A program made the translations under genes and the position numbers. Positions 9,635 to 19,266 of a stretch of 64,000 nt of DNA are shown here, piece by piece (the first letter of the stretch is position 1; each line of letters begins with the position of its first letter). Under the pieces are notes generated by a model. It had not been told where the DNA came from, searched no databases, and was given only the letters and a program-made list of their open reading frames with translations. The DNA is from JACJXF01 sp964404825 (GTDB lineage: Bacteria > Bacteroidota > Bacteroidia > Bacteroidales > GCA-2748055), in contig CAYOLQ010000006.1 of assembly GCA_964404825.1 (NCBI GenBank), positions 1 through 64,000 on the forward strand, in the 5' to 3' direction.

Positions 9635-9949
9635 GAGAATAAACGTGGTGGGGGACTTCACCTGAAATATTCTGAAAGAATATTATCCTCCCTTAATTGA
9701 ACTGAAAAGTTATTATAAAGAATAAGGCAGAAAACGGGTGTTTAAACAATTCCGTCTAAAAATGAGCTGATCTGTTTGAATTTCCATTCTTTTAATCAGT
9801 ACATTATCCTGCTTAACTTCTTCTTTGTACAGAAACCTTTTACAGAAGGGTGTTATTTTAAATTGAAACCGCATGATGTGAATTCCCGCTACAGTGCAAG
9901 TTCACATTTAATACTTATAATAACTAAGTCTTACTAATAACCCATAATT
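9635..9949. other. Intergenic region with a hairpin and two short palindromes
   Basis: This 315-base gap has no coding potential. It contains the hairpin at 9666-9684, a perfect palindrome TGTTTAAACA at 9739-9748 and a dyad ATGTGAA/TTCACAT (9876-9882 and 9901-9907) about 45-75 bases before the yhcH-like gene. The palindromes are candidate operators only. Confidence 0.4.
9666..9684 (+). terminator. Possible hairpin terminator after the second PQQ gene
   Basis: AATATTCT and AGAATATT form a perfect 8-base stem with a GAA loop, about 31 bases after the stop at 9634. The stem is AT-rich and no clear T tract follows, so it is a weak terminator candidate. Confidence 0.35.
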
Positions 9950-10405
9950 ATGATTTTAGGTTCACTTGAGCACACACAAACAACCGAACAAATTCGCAAG
10001 GATTTTAAAATTGTCTTCGATTATCTTAAATCGGTTGATCTGCATTCGTTTTGTTTAAACAATGTAAGGGAAGTGATTGAAAACGGTAAGATCGTTATTA
10101 CCGGTTATCATTACCAGGGTAAGCGAATGGATGAAGCAAGACCCGAAGCACATAGAAAGTATATCGATATTCAGGTAGTTGTCAGCGGGATTGAACAAAT
10201 GGGCTGGTCAGGCCTTTCCCGATGCAATGCCGTTAAAGAGGGCTACAATGAGGAAAAAGATATTATTTTCTTTAAGGATCCATCCTCTTCATATGTTACG
10301 GTTTCTCCTGGTGAATTTGCGGTATTTTTCCCTGAAGATGTTCATTCTCCGGGAATTTCCGAAGGAAAGGTCGAAAAAATTGTTGCAAAAGTACCCGTGC
10401 AATAA
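9950..10405 (+). CDS. YhcH/YjgK/YiaL family protein (NanQ-like, cupin fold)
   Basis: A 151-residue soluble protein that matches the YhcH/YjgK/YiaL family over its whole length (usual size about 150 residues). Conserved pieces are EAHRKYIDIQ (H68) and FPEDVHSP (E129, D130, H132), which supply metal and active-site residues in this cupin-like fold. In E. coli the member NanQ speeds anomer interconversion of N-acetylneuraminate, and others lie in gulonate or galactoside operons. Here it sits beside BNR-propeller and sugar-acid genes, so an anomerase or sugar-acid role is plausible. No N-acetylneuraminate lyase or epimerase is in the window, so sialic acid itself is not proven as substrate. Confidence 0.85.
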   Translation: MILGSLEHTQTTEQIRKDFKIVFDYLKSVDLHSFCLNNVREVIENGKIVITGYHYQGKRMDEARPEAHRKYIDIQVVVSGIEQMGWSGLSRCNAVKEGYNEEKDIIFFKDPSSSYVTVSPGEFAVFFPEDVHSPGISEGKVEKIVAKVPVQ

Positions 10406-10545
10406 TTTGAACATTCTTTAACTGTCATGTATGAAAATCCTTCTGTTTTCACTTGCTTTATTTTAAACCATGCAGGTATTTACGCAGGTTAAGCCTTCTG
10501 GCAGCGACATTAATGTTACGATATGAATCCTATTATCCTTTATTA

Positions 10546-12006
10546 ATGAAAAAACTACTTTCGAGCTTACTACTGTTTTCCCTTTTAAAAGGCATTCTGC
10601 TTGCTCAGCAGACTCCCGGATTAGATTTACCACCCGACTGGAGATCTCCGTTTATATGGCCGGAAAGGCAGACATACACTTTCGGAAATGAAGTATATGA
10701 TCCATCCATTGACGCAAACTTCACCAATATATATAACAATGGCCCTGGTAATCATGCTACTAACCAGCAACCTTCGGTTGCAGTAAAAAGCGACGGTACC
10801 ATGGTGGTGGTGTGGACACAGGCTTCCAGGGAGTCTGAAAAGGATCAGAGTGTAGTATCGAGTACCAGTTACGATGGAGGCAAAACCTGGATGGCACCCG
10901 TTGACATTGAAAGAGCTGCAGACAAAAGACCCGGATCCTGGGCCATGGTCTTTTGCGTTCCCCATACAGGCCGGTTTTATACGTTTTACTGGTACGACGA
11001 AAACCAGAATGTTAAAAGGGATGCAGGAAGGATTTATTTCCGCTTCTCCGATGATACCGGCCAGACCTGGAGCAAACGATATCCAATCCCCATGCCCCGC
11101 CACAGCCTTGACAATAAAGGAGAAGACATCCATGGCTGGAATACCGGTTTCCCGTTATTGATGCCTGATGGTGCCATGCTGATGGGATTTACCAAAATGA
11201 GTTCTGACCTGGGAGTTGAAGGCGCTATTAGAGCCGGAGCTCTTCATAAAACCGATGGTCCGGGCTCCATCGGTTCCTATCCGCAATACTGGAACTGCGA
11301 AGTTTTTTTCCTCAGGGCAGAAAACATCCTTACCGAGTCAGACCCTGAAAAACTCCTCTTTAATGTTACACCCTCAGGTTCTGAAGGTCTCTGGTTCCAC
11401 GATGATCTCGACAACAAGTTGCATTTTCTTCAGGAACCTTTTATGGCACTGCTGCCCAGCGGTAAGGTGATCTGTACCATGCGTGTGATGAACGGTTACC
11501 CAGTATATTCTGTAAGCAATGATTATGGAAAAACATGGAGCAAACCATTGCCCCTGAGAAACAGGCCGGGAGGCGAGCTGCTCAGGCATGTATGCGGACC
11601 TTGCCAGATCAGCAGTTCAGACGACGGGAGAATTTATTTTCTTTTCTCCAACAGGAATGATTATTCAGGTGACGGTTGGTCGGGGCGCTGGTTGAACCGC
11701 GATCCCATGCATGTTGTGGTAGGCAGGGAATTGCCTTTGCTCACAAAAGGCATACCTGAGGATAAACAAAACGCAGGCATTTATTTTGATTCACCCAGGA
11801 TTATTTTATCGGGTCTGGAGGATAAGAAATTTACAAATGACTTGTCCAAAACCTTTGGAATGAAGCGCTCTGCACAATACCCGCAACTCCTACACTTAGG
11901 GAAAAGACACCTTATTTTCTACTCCAACACCAAAATGGACATCAGGGTAAAAGAGGTTCCTGATGCCTTGGTAACCGGGATTGGGATCCCGGCCTTTCCT
12001 CAATAA
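10546..12006 (+). CDS. Secreted BNR/Asp-box beta-propeller protein (exo-sialidase-like)
   Basis: I chose the start at 10546 because it is directly followed by a lysine-rich signal peptide (MKKLLSSLLLF, cleavage near LLAQQ); an upstream in-frame ATG at 10453 would place 31 unusual residues in front of it. The mature protein is about 465 residues. Asp-boxes occur at about residues 108 (SYDGGKTW), 167 (SDDTGQTW) and 323 (SNDYGKTW). The first part contains N-x-Q-P-S-V-A-V, common to Bacteroidota BNR proteins of glycan clusters. A sialidase arginine triad cannot be assigned with confidence, so hydrolysis of sialosides is not claimed. The gene lies 140 bases after yhcH and just before a beta-helix gene. 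Confidence 0.82.
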   Translation: MKKLLSSLLLFSLLKGILLAQQTPGLDLPPDWRSPFIWPERQTYTFGNEVYDPSIDANFTNIYNNGPGNHATNQQPSVAVKSDGTMVVVWTQASRESEKDQSVVSSTSYDGGKTWMAPVDIERAADKRPGSWAMVFCVPHTGRFYTFYWYDENQNVKRDAGRIYFRFSDDTGQTWSKRYPIPMPRHSLDNKGEDIHGWNTGFPLLMPDGAMLMGFTKMSSDLGVEGAIRAGALHKTDGPGSIGSYPQYWNCEVFFLRAENILTESDPEKLLFNVTPSGSEGLWFHDDLDNKLHFLQEPFMALLPSGKVICTMRVMNGYPVYSVSNDYGKTWSKPLPLRNRPGGELLRHVCGPCQISSSDDGRIYFLFSNRNDYSGDGWSGRWLNRDPMHVVVGRELPLLTKGIPEDKQNAGIYFDSPRIILSGLEDKKFTNDLSKTFGMKRSAQYPQLLHLGKRHLIFYSNTKMDIRVKEVPDALVTGIGIPAFPQ

Positions 12007-12043
12007 TGGATCAAATTCTAACTACTATTAATTCTTAGGAATC

Positions 12044-14344
12044 ATGAAATCACTTCTCGTATTTTGCCTTATAATGGTGTTTGGACTAACTCATAGCCAG
12101 ACACTGATTTATGTCTCTCCCATAGGGAATGATAACAATCCGGGTACTGAACAAAGCCCCCTCCAAACCTTATTCCAGGCTCAGGAAATGGTAAGGACAA
12201 TAAAAGCCAAAAACCAGGAAGATATTACAATCTTGCTTCGAGGAGGGGTGCATTTCATGGACCAAACCCTGATTCTTGGGTTGGAGGATGGAGGACAGCC
12301 CGGACAGTTTATTACCTGGGCAGCATATCCCGGTGAGGTACCTGTGCTTACTTCCGGACTTAGACTTACAGGCTGGGTAAAATCAAAGGCGATTAAAGGA
12401 TTACCGCCACAGGCAAAAGGCAAAGTCTATGAAACAGTTTTTCCAAAGGATTTGGAAGTTCCCAGGTGCCTGTTTGATGGCGACAATATGCTGCGCCGGT
12501 CCAGGAGCAAAGGCTTCAAATCGAGGATCGATGCATTCGGAAGAGACGGGCAGAGCCATTTGCGGTCATTTAACGTCATGTACGTGAACGAAAAAGCAGA
12601 ATTGAAAAACTGGGATAATTTGCAGGATATGGAACTTGTGATCAGGCCCTGGTGCCTTTGGACTATGAATAATCTACCTATTGAATCAATTAACCTAAAG
12701 GAGCGTTCCATTAAAACCAGTGTGAACGGAACCTATTTCCTCACGAATGAGAGGTTTGATCGCTTTCCCGATGAACATGCATGGATCGAAAACTCCATCG
12801 AAGGGATGACGGAACCGGGAACATGGTGCATCAACAGCAAACTGGGGAAAGTTTTTTATTGGCCAAAATCGGAAAAACCAGGCGATGATGTTTTAATCCC
12901 TCTATTGCAGGAATTTATTAGGGTTGAAGGATTTAATGATTTAACAGGACGAAATGATATTCCAGTAAAAAATTTGATTTTCAGTGGAATTTCTTTTAAA
13001 CATAACGACCGATATACCTTTAAGGATACAGATGCTGGTATTCAGCATGACTGGGAACTATTTGATACTGATAATGCTTTTTTCCGATTCAGGGGAGCGG
13101 AAGATTGTATCCTAGAGAAATGCGAATTTTCAGCAGGTGGTGGTGTTGGAGTGCGTCTGGATCTATATTGCCGTAACATAACCGTAAGAAACAATTATAT
13201 ACATGGAATCGGTGGTACAGGAATATTCCTTGGAGGATACGGCCTTGGTACAAAGGATGTAAACACAAAAAATATAATTTCAAATAATAAAATCACTGAT
13301 GCAAGCAGGTTATATTGGCATAGTTCTGCAATTATCCTCTCTCAGACAAGTGAGAACCTGATAAGCCATAATGAAATTTCGAAGATGCCATATTCTGGTA
13401 TGGTAATAACCGGCTACCGGCCATGGTTTATTCATGAATCAAGAAAAAATTATATTGATGGCACCGATAGTCTCCGGCATTATAACTGGCATGGCGGCCC
13501 TCCCGGATTTAGTGTGGGTTTATACATCAGGGAAAACTCGAGATCTGTAAGATGGGACGAAATTGGTGATCCCCTTGGAGGTCCCGGAGGAAATGCAGCC
13601 GGGGCTTTTGACAGCCTGTATAATTTCCGGCTCGTTGGCTCTTATTTAAATATGAACCATAACCGAATGAATATCATTGAAAATAATGAGATATTTGATG
13701 TTATGAACTATATGGGTGATGGTAATGGCATATATATCAGCGATGCTGGTCCATACAACGTGATCAGAAATAACTTCATTCATAGTACCCCCGATGCCTG
13801 GGGAGTAGGTATACGAACCGACGCATTTCAGATGAACACATATGTGTTTGGAAATATAATCTGGAAATTTTCAGGAGGAATATCTTCAAGTGCCAATAAT
13901 TTAGCATTCAATAACATAGTAGCTTCATGCCGGGAGGTTGGACTTTCTGAGGAACCCGGGAAACTCCTTGATTATTATTTTGATTACAAGAATTCAACAA
14001 AAGGCTTTACTGACTGTCTGATCATGCGAAATATTATCTGGCATGATGGGAAGACGCGTCCATATTTCAGGCTGGATCTCGCCAGAAATGAATCCGGCTT
14101 TAGTATAGTGGATCATAATTTCTACTTTTGGAAAGATCATTCAAACGAAATGAAGGAACTAATGGACAAACTTCAAATGTTGAATATTGATAAAAAGGGG
14201 ATGATCGTTGATCCTTTGTTTAAAGATCCTGAAAATGGTGATTTTAATATGGATCCATCAAGCATAGTCTTAAAGAATGGATTTGTTCCTCTGGATCAGG
14301 GTAATATGGGGTTGACAATAGATTTTCACGAAAGGTTCAAATAG
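12044..14344 (+). CDS. Secreted right-handed parallel beta-helix protein (polysaccharide lyase/hydrolase-like)
   Basis: A 766-residue protein with a signal peptide (residues 1-18). It starts with IYVSPIGNDNNPGTEQSPLQ, the N-terminal signature of secreted pectate-lyase-fold proteins, then has an RGG-x-H-x-x-x-x-T segment and a long ladder of N-N-x-I/V-rich coils between about residues 300 and 660. Members of this superfamily include lyases and glycoside hydrolases acting on acidic or sulfated glycans. The exact CAZy family cannot be assigned by eye. It is 37 bases downstream of the BNR gene and 101 bases upstream of the fucosidase, so co-transcription is likely. A second, only distantly similar beta-helix protein is at 20903-23077. 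Confidence 0.8.
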   Translation: MKSLLVFCLIMVFGLTHSQTLIYVSPIGNDNNPGTEQSPLQTLFQAQEMVRTIKAKNQEDITILLRGGVHFMDQTLILGLEDGGQPGQFITWAAYPGEVPVLTSGLRLTGWVKSKAIKGLPPQAKGKVYETVFPKDLEVPRCLFDGDNMLRRSRSKGFKSRIDAFGRDGQSHLRSFNVMYVNEKAELKNWDNLQDMELVIRPWCLWTMNNLPIESINLKERSIKTSVNGTYFLTNERFDRFPDEHAWIENSIEGMTEPGTWCINSKLGKVFYWPKSEKPGDDVLIPLLQEFIRVEGFNDLTGRNDIPVKNLIFSGISFKHNDRYTFKDTDAGIQHDWELFDTDNAFFRFRGAEDCILEKCEFSAGGGVGVRLDLYCRNITVRNNYIHGIGGTGIFLGGYGLGTKDVNTKNIISNNKITDASRLYWHSSAIILSQTSENLISHNEISKMPYSGMVITGYRPWFIHESRKNYIDGTDSLRHYNWHGGPPGFSVGLYIRENSRSVRWDEIGDPLGGPGGNAAGAFDSLYNFRLVGSYLNMNHNRMNIIENNEIFDVMNYMGDGNGIYISDAGPYNVIRNNFIHSTPDAWGVGIRTDAFQMNTYVFGNIIWKFSGGISSSANNLAFNNIVASCREVGLSEEPGKLLDYYFDYKNSTKGFTDCLIMRNIIWHDGKTRPYFRLDLARNESGFSIVDHNFYFWKDHSNEMKELMDKLQMLNIDKKGMIVDPLFKDPENGDFNMDPSSIVLKNGFVPLDQGNMGLTIDFHERFK

Positions 14345-14445
14345 TATATAAAATATTATTAAAGTGAACTTTCAAATCATATGGCGCCAGTTAAGAAAAT
14401 CAGGGGCAAGGAGTTCCTTCATCACACTTTAATAAACTTATTATT

Positions 14446-16089
14446 ATGAAAATATTTTATCTATTGATCCTCTTTACATTTAACATCCTGCTAGTTTCTG
14501 CCCAGAATGAACAGATCGAAGCCGGAGTAGGAACTGGTAACCTGAATAAACCGGAAAGAGAAGAGTGGCTGCGTGATCTGGGTTTCGGAATGTTTATTCA
14601 CTTTTCTTTTGACAGTCAGTTAGGCATTGTGATAAGTCATTCGATGGTTGGCGCATCTGAGGAATACCTGAACCGGTATATTTTTGAGCTCCCGAAAACT
14701 TTTAATCCGGTAAAATATGATGCATACCAGATAGCACAATTGGCGAAACTGGCGGGTATGAAATATATTGTTTTTACTACGAAGCATCATAGCGGATTTT
14801 GCATGTGGGACACTGAAACAACTGATTTTAAGATTACTGAAACTGCCTATGAAAAGGATTTACTAAAAGAATTTGTTGAAGGAACACGGAAAGCAGGATT
14901 GGCTGTAGGCTTTTATTATTCGCCTGAAGACTTTAAGTTTTTATACGATCATGACATAACAATAAACCGTATCCATGATAAACGACTGGAAATGGATCAG
15001 GAAAAACAAATCCTTTATAATGAATTAATTCAAAAACAAACCCATGAATTGTTTACCAATTACGGGAAGATCGACGTACTTTTTATTGATGGGCAATACG
15101 AGGAAATCTGCAAGTACGAAGCCTGGAAGCTACAGCCAGACCTGGTAGTAACAAGAGGTGCTGTTCCAACACCTGAGCAAAATATACTTGGCCAGACCGA
15201 TGACCGGTTGTGGGAATCATGCATTACGATGGGTACCCAATGGGCATACAAACCTACCAATGATAACATGAAATCAGCAGGCCGGCTAATTGAAATACTG
15301 GTAGAGACGAGGGCTAAAGGTGGAAACCTCCTTCTCAATGTTGGCCCACATCCGGAAGGTTACATTGCCTATGAGGAAGAAACACGCCTGAGGGAATTGG
15401 CAGCATGGAATTTCATTAATCATGAAGCAATATATAATGTACGTCCATGGATTGTGCCAAGGGAGGAAAACATCTGGTTTACAGCATCAGCAGACAGGGA
15501 AACGGTTTATGCAATCATCACAGGAATTCCCGATTGGCCCCTGGGTAAACGAAAGGAATTTGTACTGGGTTCAGTAAAATCCACTCAGGAAACAAAAATA
15601 AGTATTCTGGGTCAAAATGATGAAGTTTTAGAATACTCACCTGAAGCAAATGTCCGTTCCAGCTTCGTTCAGAAAGATAACGGACTGCAAATATCAGTAG
15701 TCAGGGCACAGCGTATATATAACAATAAGAAATGGCCGAATCCGATAGTTGTAAAACTTGAAAATGTATTACCTGCTTTTGATTTTCCGGTAATTGAAAC
15801 AAAAAGTGTCAATGGATTAAACGGAAAAGTAAAACTTAACGGGAATCTGTTAAAAATGGGTGGCTCTGGGCCGGTTAGGGTTGGATTTGAGTACCGGACA
15901 TATGTTGATATAGCAGAAATCCTCTACACGGATTGGGAGAAAACCCGGCTTTTGGAAGTAAGTAAGGAAGGTGAATTTACAATTGAGCACAATGGACTGG
16001 AAAAGGGGATTCAATATGAATTTCGTGCGGTTATGATACATCCACTGATAACGGTTTATGGGGATGTTTTGCATTTCACTTTTAAATAG
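14446..16089 (+). CDS. Alpha-L-fucosidase, GH29 family
   Basis: A 547-residue secreted hydrolase with a signal peptide (about residues 1-20). The GH29 catalytic barrel spans about residues 35-330. Visible hallmarks are W-L-R-D-L-G-F-G-M-F-I-H near residue 40, the conserved K113-H114-H115-S-G-F segment, and L-F-I-D-G-Q with D215 as the predicted nucleophile. The C-terminal part (about 340-547) looks like beta-sandwich domains, one with a fibronectin-like region near the end. The enzyme would release alpha-L-fucose from a glycan outside the cytoplasm or in the periplasm. Neighbouring sulfatases suggest a fucose-containing sulfated polysaccharide. The acid/base residue was not identified. Confidence 0.87.
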   Translation: MKIFYLLILFTFNILLVSAQNEQIEAGVGTGNLNKPEREEWLRDLGFGMFIHFSFDSQLGIVISHSMVGASEEYLNRYIFELPKTFNPVKYDAYQIAQLAKLAGMKYIVFTTKHHSGFCMWDTETTDFKITETAYEKDLLKEFVEGTRKAGLAVGFYYSPEDFKFLYDHDITINRIHDKRLEMDQEKQILYNELIQKQTHELFTNYGKIDVLFIDGQYEEICKYEAWKLQPDLVVTRGAVPTPEQNILGQTDDRLWESCITMGTQWAYKPTNDNMKSAGRLIEILVETRAKGGNLLLNVGPHPEGYIAYEEETRLRELAAWNFINHEAIYNVRPWIVPREENIWFTASADRETVYAIITGIPDWPLGKRKEFVLGSVKSTQETKISILGQNDEVLEYSPEANVRSSFVQKDNGLQISVVRAQRIYNNKKWPNPIVVKLENVLPAFDFPVIETKSVNGLNGKVKLNGNLLKMGGSGPVRVGFEYRTYVDIAEILYTDWEKTRLLEVSKEGEFTIEHNGLEKGIQYEFRAVMIHPLITVYGDVLHFTFK

Positions 16090-16420
16090 TGTTTTCAATT
16101 CGGGATCGAACGGTTTAAACGAGACTTCCTGTTTTCATGAAAAAAAGCTCCGAATAAATTTTATAAGTTTTTTTGGATTAGTTTTTCAATTTAATTTCTG
16201 CAATTTCAAACCAACATATAAATGAACAAAGACATCATTAAATGTACTTATTATTTTTCTTTTCCTTATATTCTTTAAGTACAATTCATATTCAAATTTC
16301 TCTGTGAAGAAACTGGTTTTTATTTTATTCTTTATTATTAATCATTCACCGCTCTCAGCGGAGGATAAAATAAATTTTATCAGGAACAACTGAAATAGTC
16401 TGACAAACAAAAAAAGAAAC
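16090..16420. other. Intergenic region with paired AAGTACA motifs
   Basis: This 331-base non-coding gap precedes the first sulfatase. It holds a GTTTAAAC palindrome (16113-16120), the inverted pair of AAGTACA motifs at 16243-16286, and a small GC hairpin CCGCT-CTC-AGCGG (16349-16361) about 60 bases before the start codon. The length and the motifs suggest a separate promoter for the sulfatase unit. Confidence 0.45.
16243..16286. promoter_or_regulatory. Inverted pair of AAGTACA motifs upstream of the first sulfatase
   Basis: TGTACTTAT (16243-16251) and TTTAAGTACAATT (16274-16286) are opposed copies of one motif, with their GTAC cores 35 bases apart. A similar opposed pair occurs at 33953-34030 with cores 66 bases apart; both spacings are close to the same helical phase. 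This arrangement fits a dimeric regulator, which is an inference. Confidence 0.35.
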
Positions 16421-17620
16421 ATGAGTAATATGTCTTCAAATTTCAAAGCGATAACTTTTGCAGGTTTGTCGCTATTAGGATGCAGTACCGCGCAGGCACA
16501 AGCACACAGATTGCCCAACATCCTTCACATCCATACTGACGATCATCGCCCGGACGGATTGCGTGCACTTGGAAATCCTATTATTCAGACACCTAATCTC
16601 GACCAGCTGGCAGAACGAGGCATGACCTTTTCAAATTGTTACACGATGGGATCAATGACTGGAGCAGTTTGTACGCCAAGCCGGACCATGATGCTTACCG
16701 GCCGCTCCTGGCAGCGTATACCGGGAGCGCCAGCAGCGGCAAATAATGCGGAAGATCCGGCAACATATTTACCTCGTGTAATCGAGGCTGCCGGTTATCA
16801 GACCTGGCACATGGGAAAGAGGGGCAATGGTTTCCCGAAAGGTCTGGAAGAGTTTGGAACCAGTATCATCGACGATGCCAACGGTGATTCTCCGGAGAAC
16901 AATCGTGCATATAGCTCCCAACGCCTGGCCGACAGCGCCATCGGGTTTCTTAAGAACCGTGCTGCTATCCATGAAACAAAGCCTTTCTACGTTTACCTGG
17001 CGCCACCAGTACCACATGATCCACGCTCTGCCGAGCCTCAGTTTCATAAACTTTATGATCCTGCAAAGATACCCCTCTCACCTGCTTTTATGCCGCAACA
17101 CCCTTGGGACAATGGAGAAATGACTGTACGTGATGAAAAGCTTGCCCCCTGGCCACGCACACCCGAAGATACAAAACAACAGATCGCCGACTATTATGCA
17201 TGTATCACAGGAATTGACCAACATATCGGACGCATCTTTGCGGAATTAAAGGCCAGCGGTGAGTGGGATAACACGATAATTATATTCAGTGGCGATAATG
17301 GCCTCTCACTCGGAGACCACGGACTTTTTGGAAAACAAAACCTTTACGAATACGGGGGTATGCATGTTCCGCTTATCATAGCCGGTAATGGCATACCAAA
17401 GGGTAAAAGTGATGCTCTTGTCTACCTTATGGACTTGTTCCCGACATTTGCTGATTTTGCCGGCGCGAAAATTCCAGCCGGCGTTGAGGGCAAAAGCCTT
17501 GTTCCCATGCTGGCAGGGAAGGAAAAGAAAGTCCGCGAAGTACTCTACACGGCTTACCGCGACTGCCAGCGCTCCATCCGTGATGACCGCTGGAAGCTCA
17601 TCCGCTACCCTTATCGCTAA
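16421..17620 (+). CDS. Sulfatase (S1 family), N-terminal catalytic part before an assembly gap
   Basis: About 400 residues of a formylglycine-type sulfatase. The export signal ends near AQAQA; an alternative lipobox LLGC lies just before it. Metal-binding residues are seen in HTDDHRPD near residue 38 and SGDNGLSLGDHG near residue 290. The maturation motif C84-T-P-S-R is intact, so an anaerobic sulfatase-maturating enzyme would be needed; none is in the window. The frame stops at 17618-17620, 34 bases before a 10-N gap, exactly where related proteins continue with an LFDLKNDP segment. That segment resumes after the gap, so the stop is probably a contig-end artefact and the gene continues to 19165. 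Confidence 0.85.
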   Translation: MSNMSSNFKAITFAGLSLLGCSTAQAQAHRLPNILHIHTDDHRPDGLRALGNPIIQTPNLDQLAERGMTFSNCYTMGSMTGAVCTPSRTMMLTGRSWQRIPGAPAAANNAEDPATYLPRVIEAAGYQTWHMGKRGNGFPKGLEEFGTSIIDDANGDSPENNRAYSSQRLADSAIGFLKNRAAIHETKPFYVYLAPPVPHDPRSAEPQFHKLYDPAKIPLSPAFMPQHPWDNGEMTVRDEKLAPWPRTPEDTKQQIADYYACITGIDQHIGRIFAELKASGEWDNTIIIFSGDNGLSLGDHGLFGKQNLYEYGGMHVPLIIAGNGIPKGKSDALVYLMDLFPTFADFAGAKIPAGVEGKSLVPMLAGKEKKVREVLYTAYRDCQRSIRDDRWKLIRYPYR

Positions 17621-17654
17621 TCAATTTGAAGAAGATCGATGGTTCTTCGCAATT

Positions 17655-17664
17655 NNNNNNNNNN
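17655..17664. other. Assembly gap of 10 N inside the sulfatase gene
   Basis: Ten undetermined bases. The sequence just before them (17618-17654) does not encode sulfatase in any frame, while the sequence just after does, so the contig end is probably unreliable and the true gap size is unknown. Confidence 0.95.
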
Positions 17665-17665
17665 C

Positions 17666-19165
17666 AAGACCCAGCTTTTCGATCTGAAAAATGACCCGTA
17701 TGAGCTACGAAACCTCGCAGATGAATCCAAATACACTGCGAAACTCAAGGAGATGACAGCATTACTTGAAAAGGAAATGATTGTTTACGCGGACACATTC
17801 CCTCTCACGGTCTCCAATCCCAAACCTGCCGAATGGCTCCCTCCAACAACCCAGTTGTTGCCGGATAAAAAGTTGTTTCATGAAATCGCTCAACCTGCAG
17901 TTTTTCCTCCTGCATCACCCCGGTACAGCGATGTGTGCATGAGGCTGTTCCACATACAGGAAAAGGTACCCAGGGAACGGATCATAACCGCCGGAAAAGA
18001 CTTTCACATCACCTGGGGTGTCTGGTCCTATATTAATGACAAAAGCTTTATCAAAGAAGCTAAATCACTGGGTTGGCAGTTTCAGGGTTCGGTGAATGCC
18101 ATGACATATAATCCTGACTATGCATTAAAAGGTGGGAACGGCCAGGCTTTGAAAATGGGTGAAAGATACTGGGCTGATCCGGCAAATCCAGGGTATAGGA
18201 AAGAGATATTGAAGGAAGCCAGATTGTGGATTGATAACGGAGCCACCAGTCTGCATCGTGATGATCCAGAATTCGGAGAATGGTGGTGGGATAAAATGGC
18301 AAAAAGAACAGGAGCGGATTATCAGAGAGATGCTATTCCCGATGATGAACTTTTGGAATTTCATATCTGGTTCCAAAACCAAATAGAAAAGTATGCAGGC
18401 CACAAGATAACTATCAGTGTCAATGCCAGCCATAACCGCTCTTTCATAAGTTGCTTTGATTATCGTATTACTGAAGTAAGGAAAGCGAACCTGAATCCGT
18501 CCGGTATCTGGCAGATAAGTCAGAATGCACGTAAACAGGGGATGATTTTTGCAGTTGTCGGACAGGAGGAATACCCTGTAGAAGATTTCCGCAGGATCTG
18601 GGCCGGATGCTATGCAACTGGTAACCTTTTTGTAGTACCCTGGGACCAGTTCAATGTTGCCGCACTTCATGATCCTAAAGCACAGCGCACCTTTGTTGAT
18701 CCCAAAGACCTCGCAGATCTGTCAGGATTCGTTCGTGCCAACGCCATGTACCTTGATGGTTATGAGGATGCTGCTGTGGGCGGATATGATCTTAAGGAAA
18801 ATCGCTACAGTTCAGGAAAACCAATAGAAATAGAAGGTGGTAGCGGTAAACTCAGTGCCTTTATTCGTGCAAGGCCGGGTGATCATGCGGCCCCGGTGGT
18901 AATACACCTTGTTGAATATGACAAGGGAGCCCCTGTGATAATTAAACTTCCAACTCAATTATTCTTCGGAGGCTCATCCCTGAAGGTGCGTTTACGCCTT
19001 CCTGCCCCTTATGATTCCCATACTCATAATCTGGCCGAATCTACTAAAGATTACAGCTTACTTGTTCAGGAGGAAATTTTAACTCCTACAGTTGAGGGAC
19101 AATGGACTATACTTCAGGTTCCGGCATGTAAGCCCTGGGCTGTTTTAGTTGTTGAAAGACAATAA
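17666..19165 (+). CDS. Sulfatase C-terminal end fused to an unassigned, possibly glycoside-hydrolase-like domain
   Basis: Directly after the gap the frame reads K-T-Q-L-F-D-L-K-N-D-P-Y-E-L-R-N-L-A, the normal end of an S1 sulfatase. It then runs without a stop through a linker into about 400 more residues (from about 17900). That part has features of a TIM-barrel carbohydrate enzyme: HITWGVWSY, LHRDDPEFGEWWW with acidic residues, ITISVNASHNRS, and a beta-rich C-terminus. I do not recognise the family. An internal ATG at 17939 could begin a separate gene, but no ribosome-binding site is obvious and the frame is shared, so a fusion is more likely. Combining desulfation and hydrolysis in one chain would suit a sulfated glycan. 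Confidence 0.7.
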   Translation, partial: KTQLFDLKNDPYELRNLADESKYTAKLKEMTALLEKEMIVYADTFPLTVSNPKPAEWLPPTTQLLPDKKLFHEIAQPAVFPPASPRYSDVCMRLFHIQEKVPRERIITAGKDFHITWGVWSYINDKSFIKEAKSLGWQFQGSVNAMTYNPDYALKGGNGQALKMGERYWADPANPGYRKEILKEARLWIDNGATSLHRDDPEFGEWWWDKMAKRTGADYQRDAIPDDELLEFHIWFQNQIEKYAGHKITISVNASHNRSFISCFDYRITEVRKANLNPSGIWQISQNARKQGMIFAVVGQEEYPVEDFRRIWAGCYATGNLFVVPWDQFNVAALHDPKAQRTFVDPKDLADLSGFVRANAMYLDGYEDAAVGGYDLKENRYSSGKPIEIEGGSGKLSAFIRARPGDHAAPVVIHLVEYDKGAPVIIKLPTQLFFGGSSLKVRLRLPAPYDSHTHNLAESTKDYSLLVQEEILTPTVEGQWTILQVPACKPWAVLVVERQ

Positions 19166-19266
19166 GTACATGAAACAGAATGGTATTTTTTACCTTCTTT
19201 TTCGATTTATTCTTGTTCCCGGTGCCTGAATAGTGTTACTAGTATTTTAATAATCAAATTATCACT

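Noticed and set aside
10051..10062. Perfect 12-base palindrome TTGTTTAAACAA
   Set aside because: It lies inside the coding part of the yhcH-like gene and is AT-rich; similar short palindromes are expected by chance in this composition.
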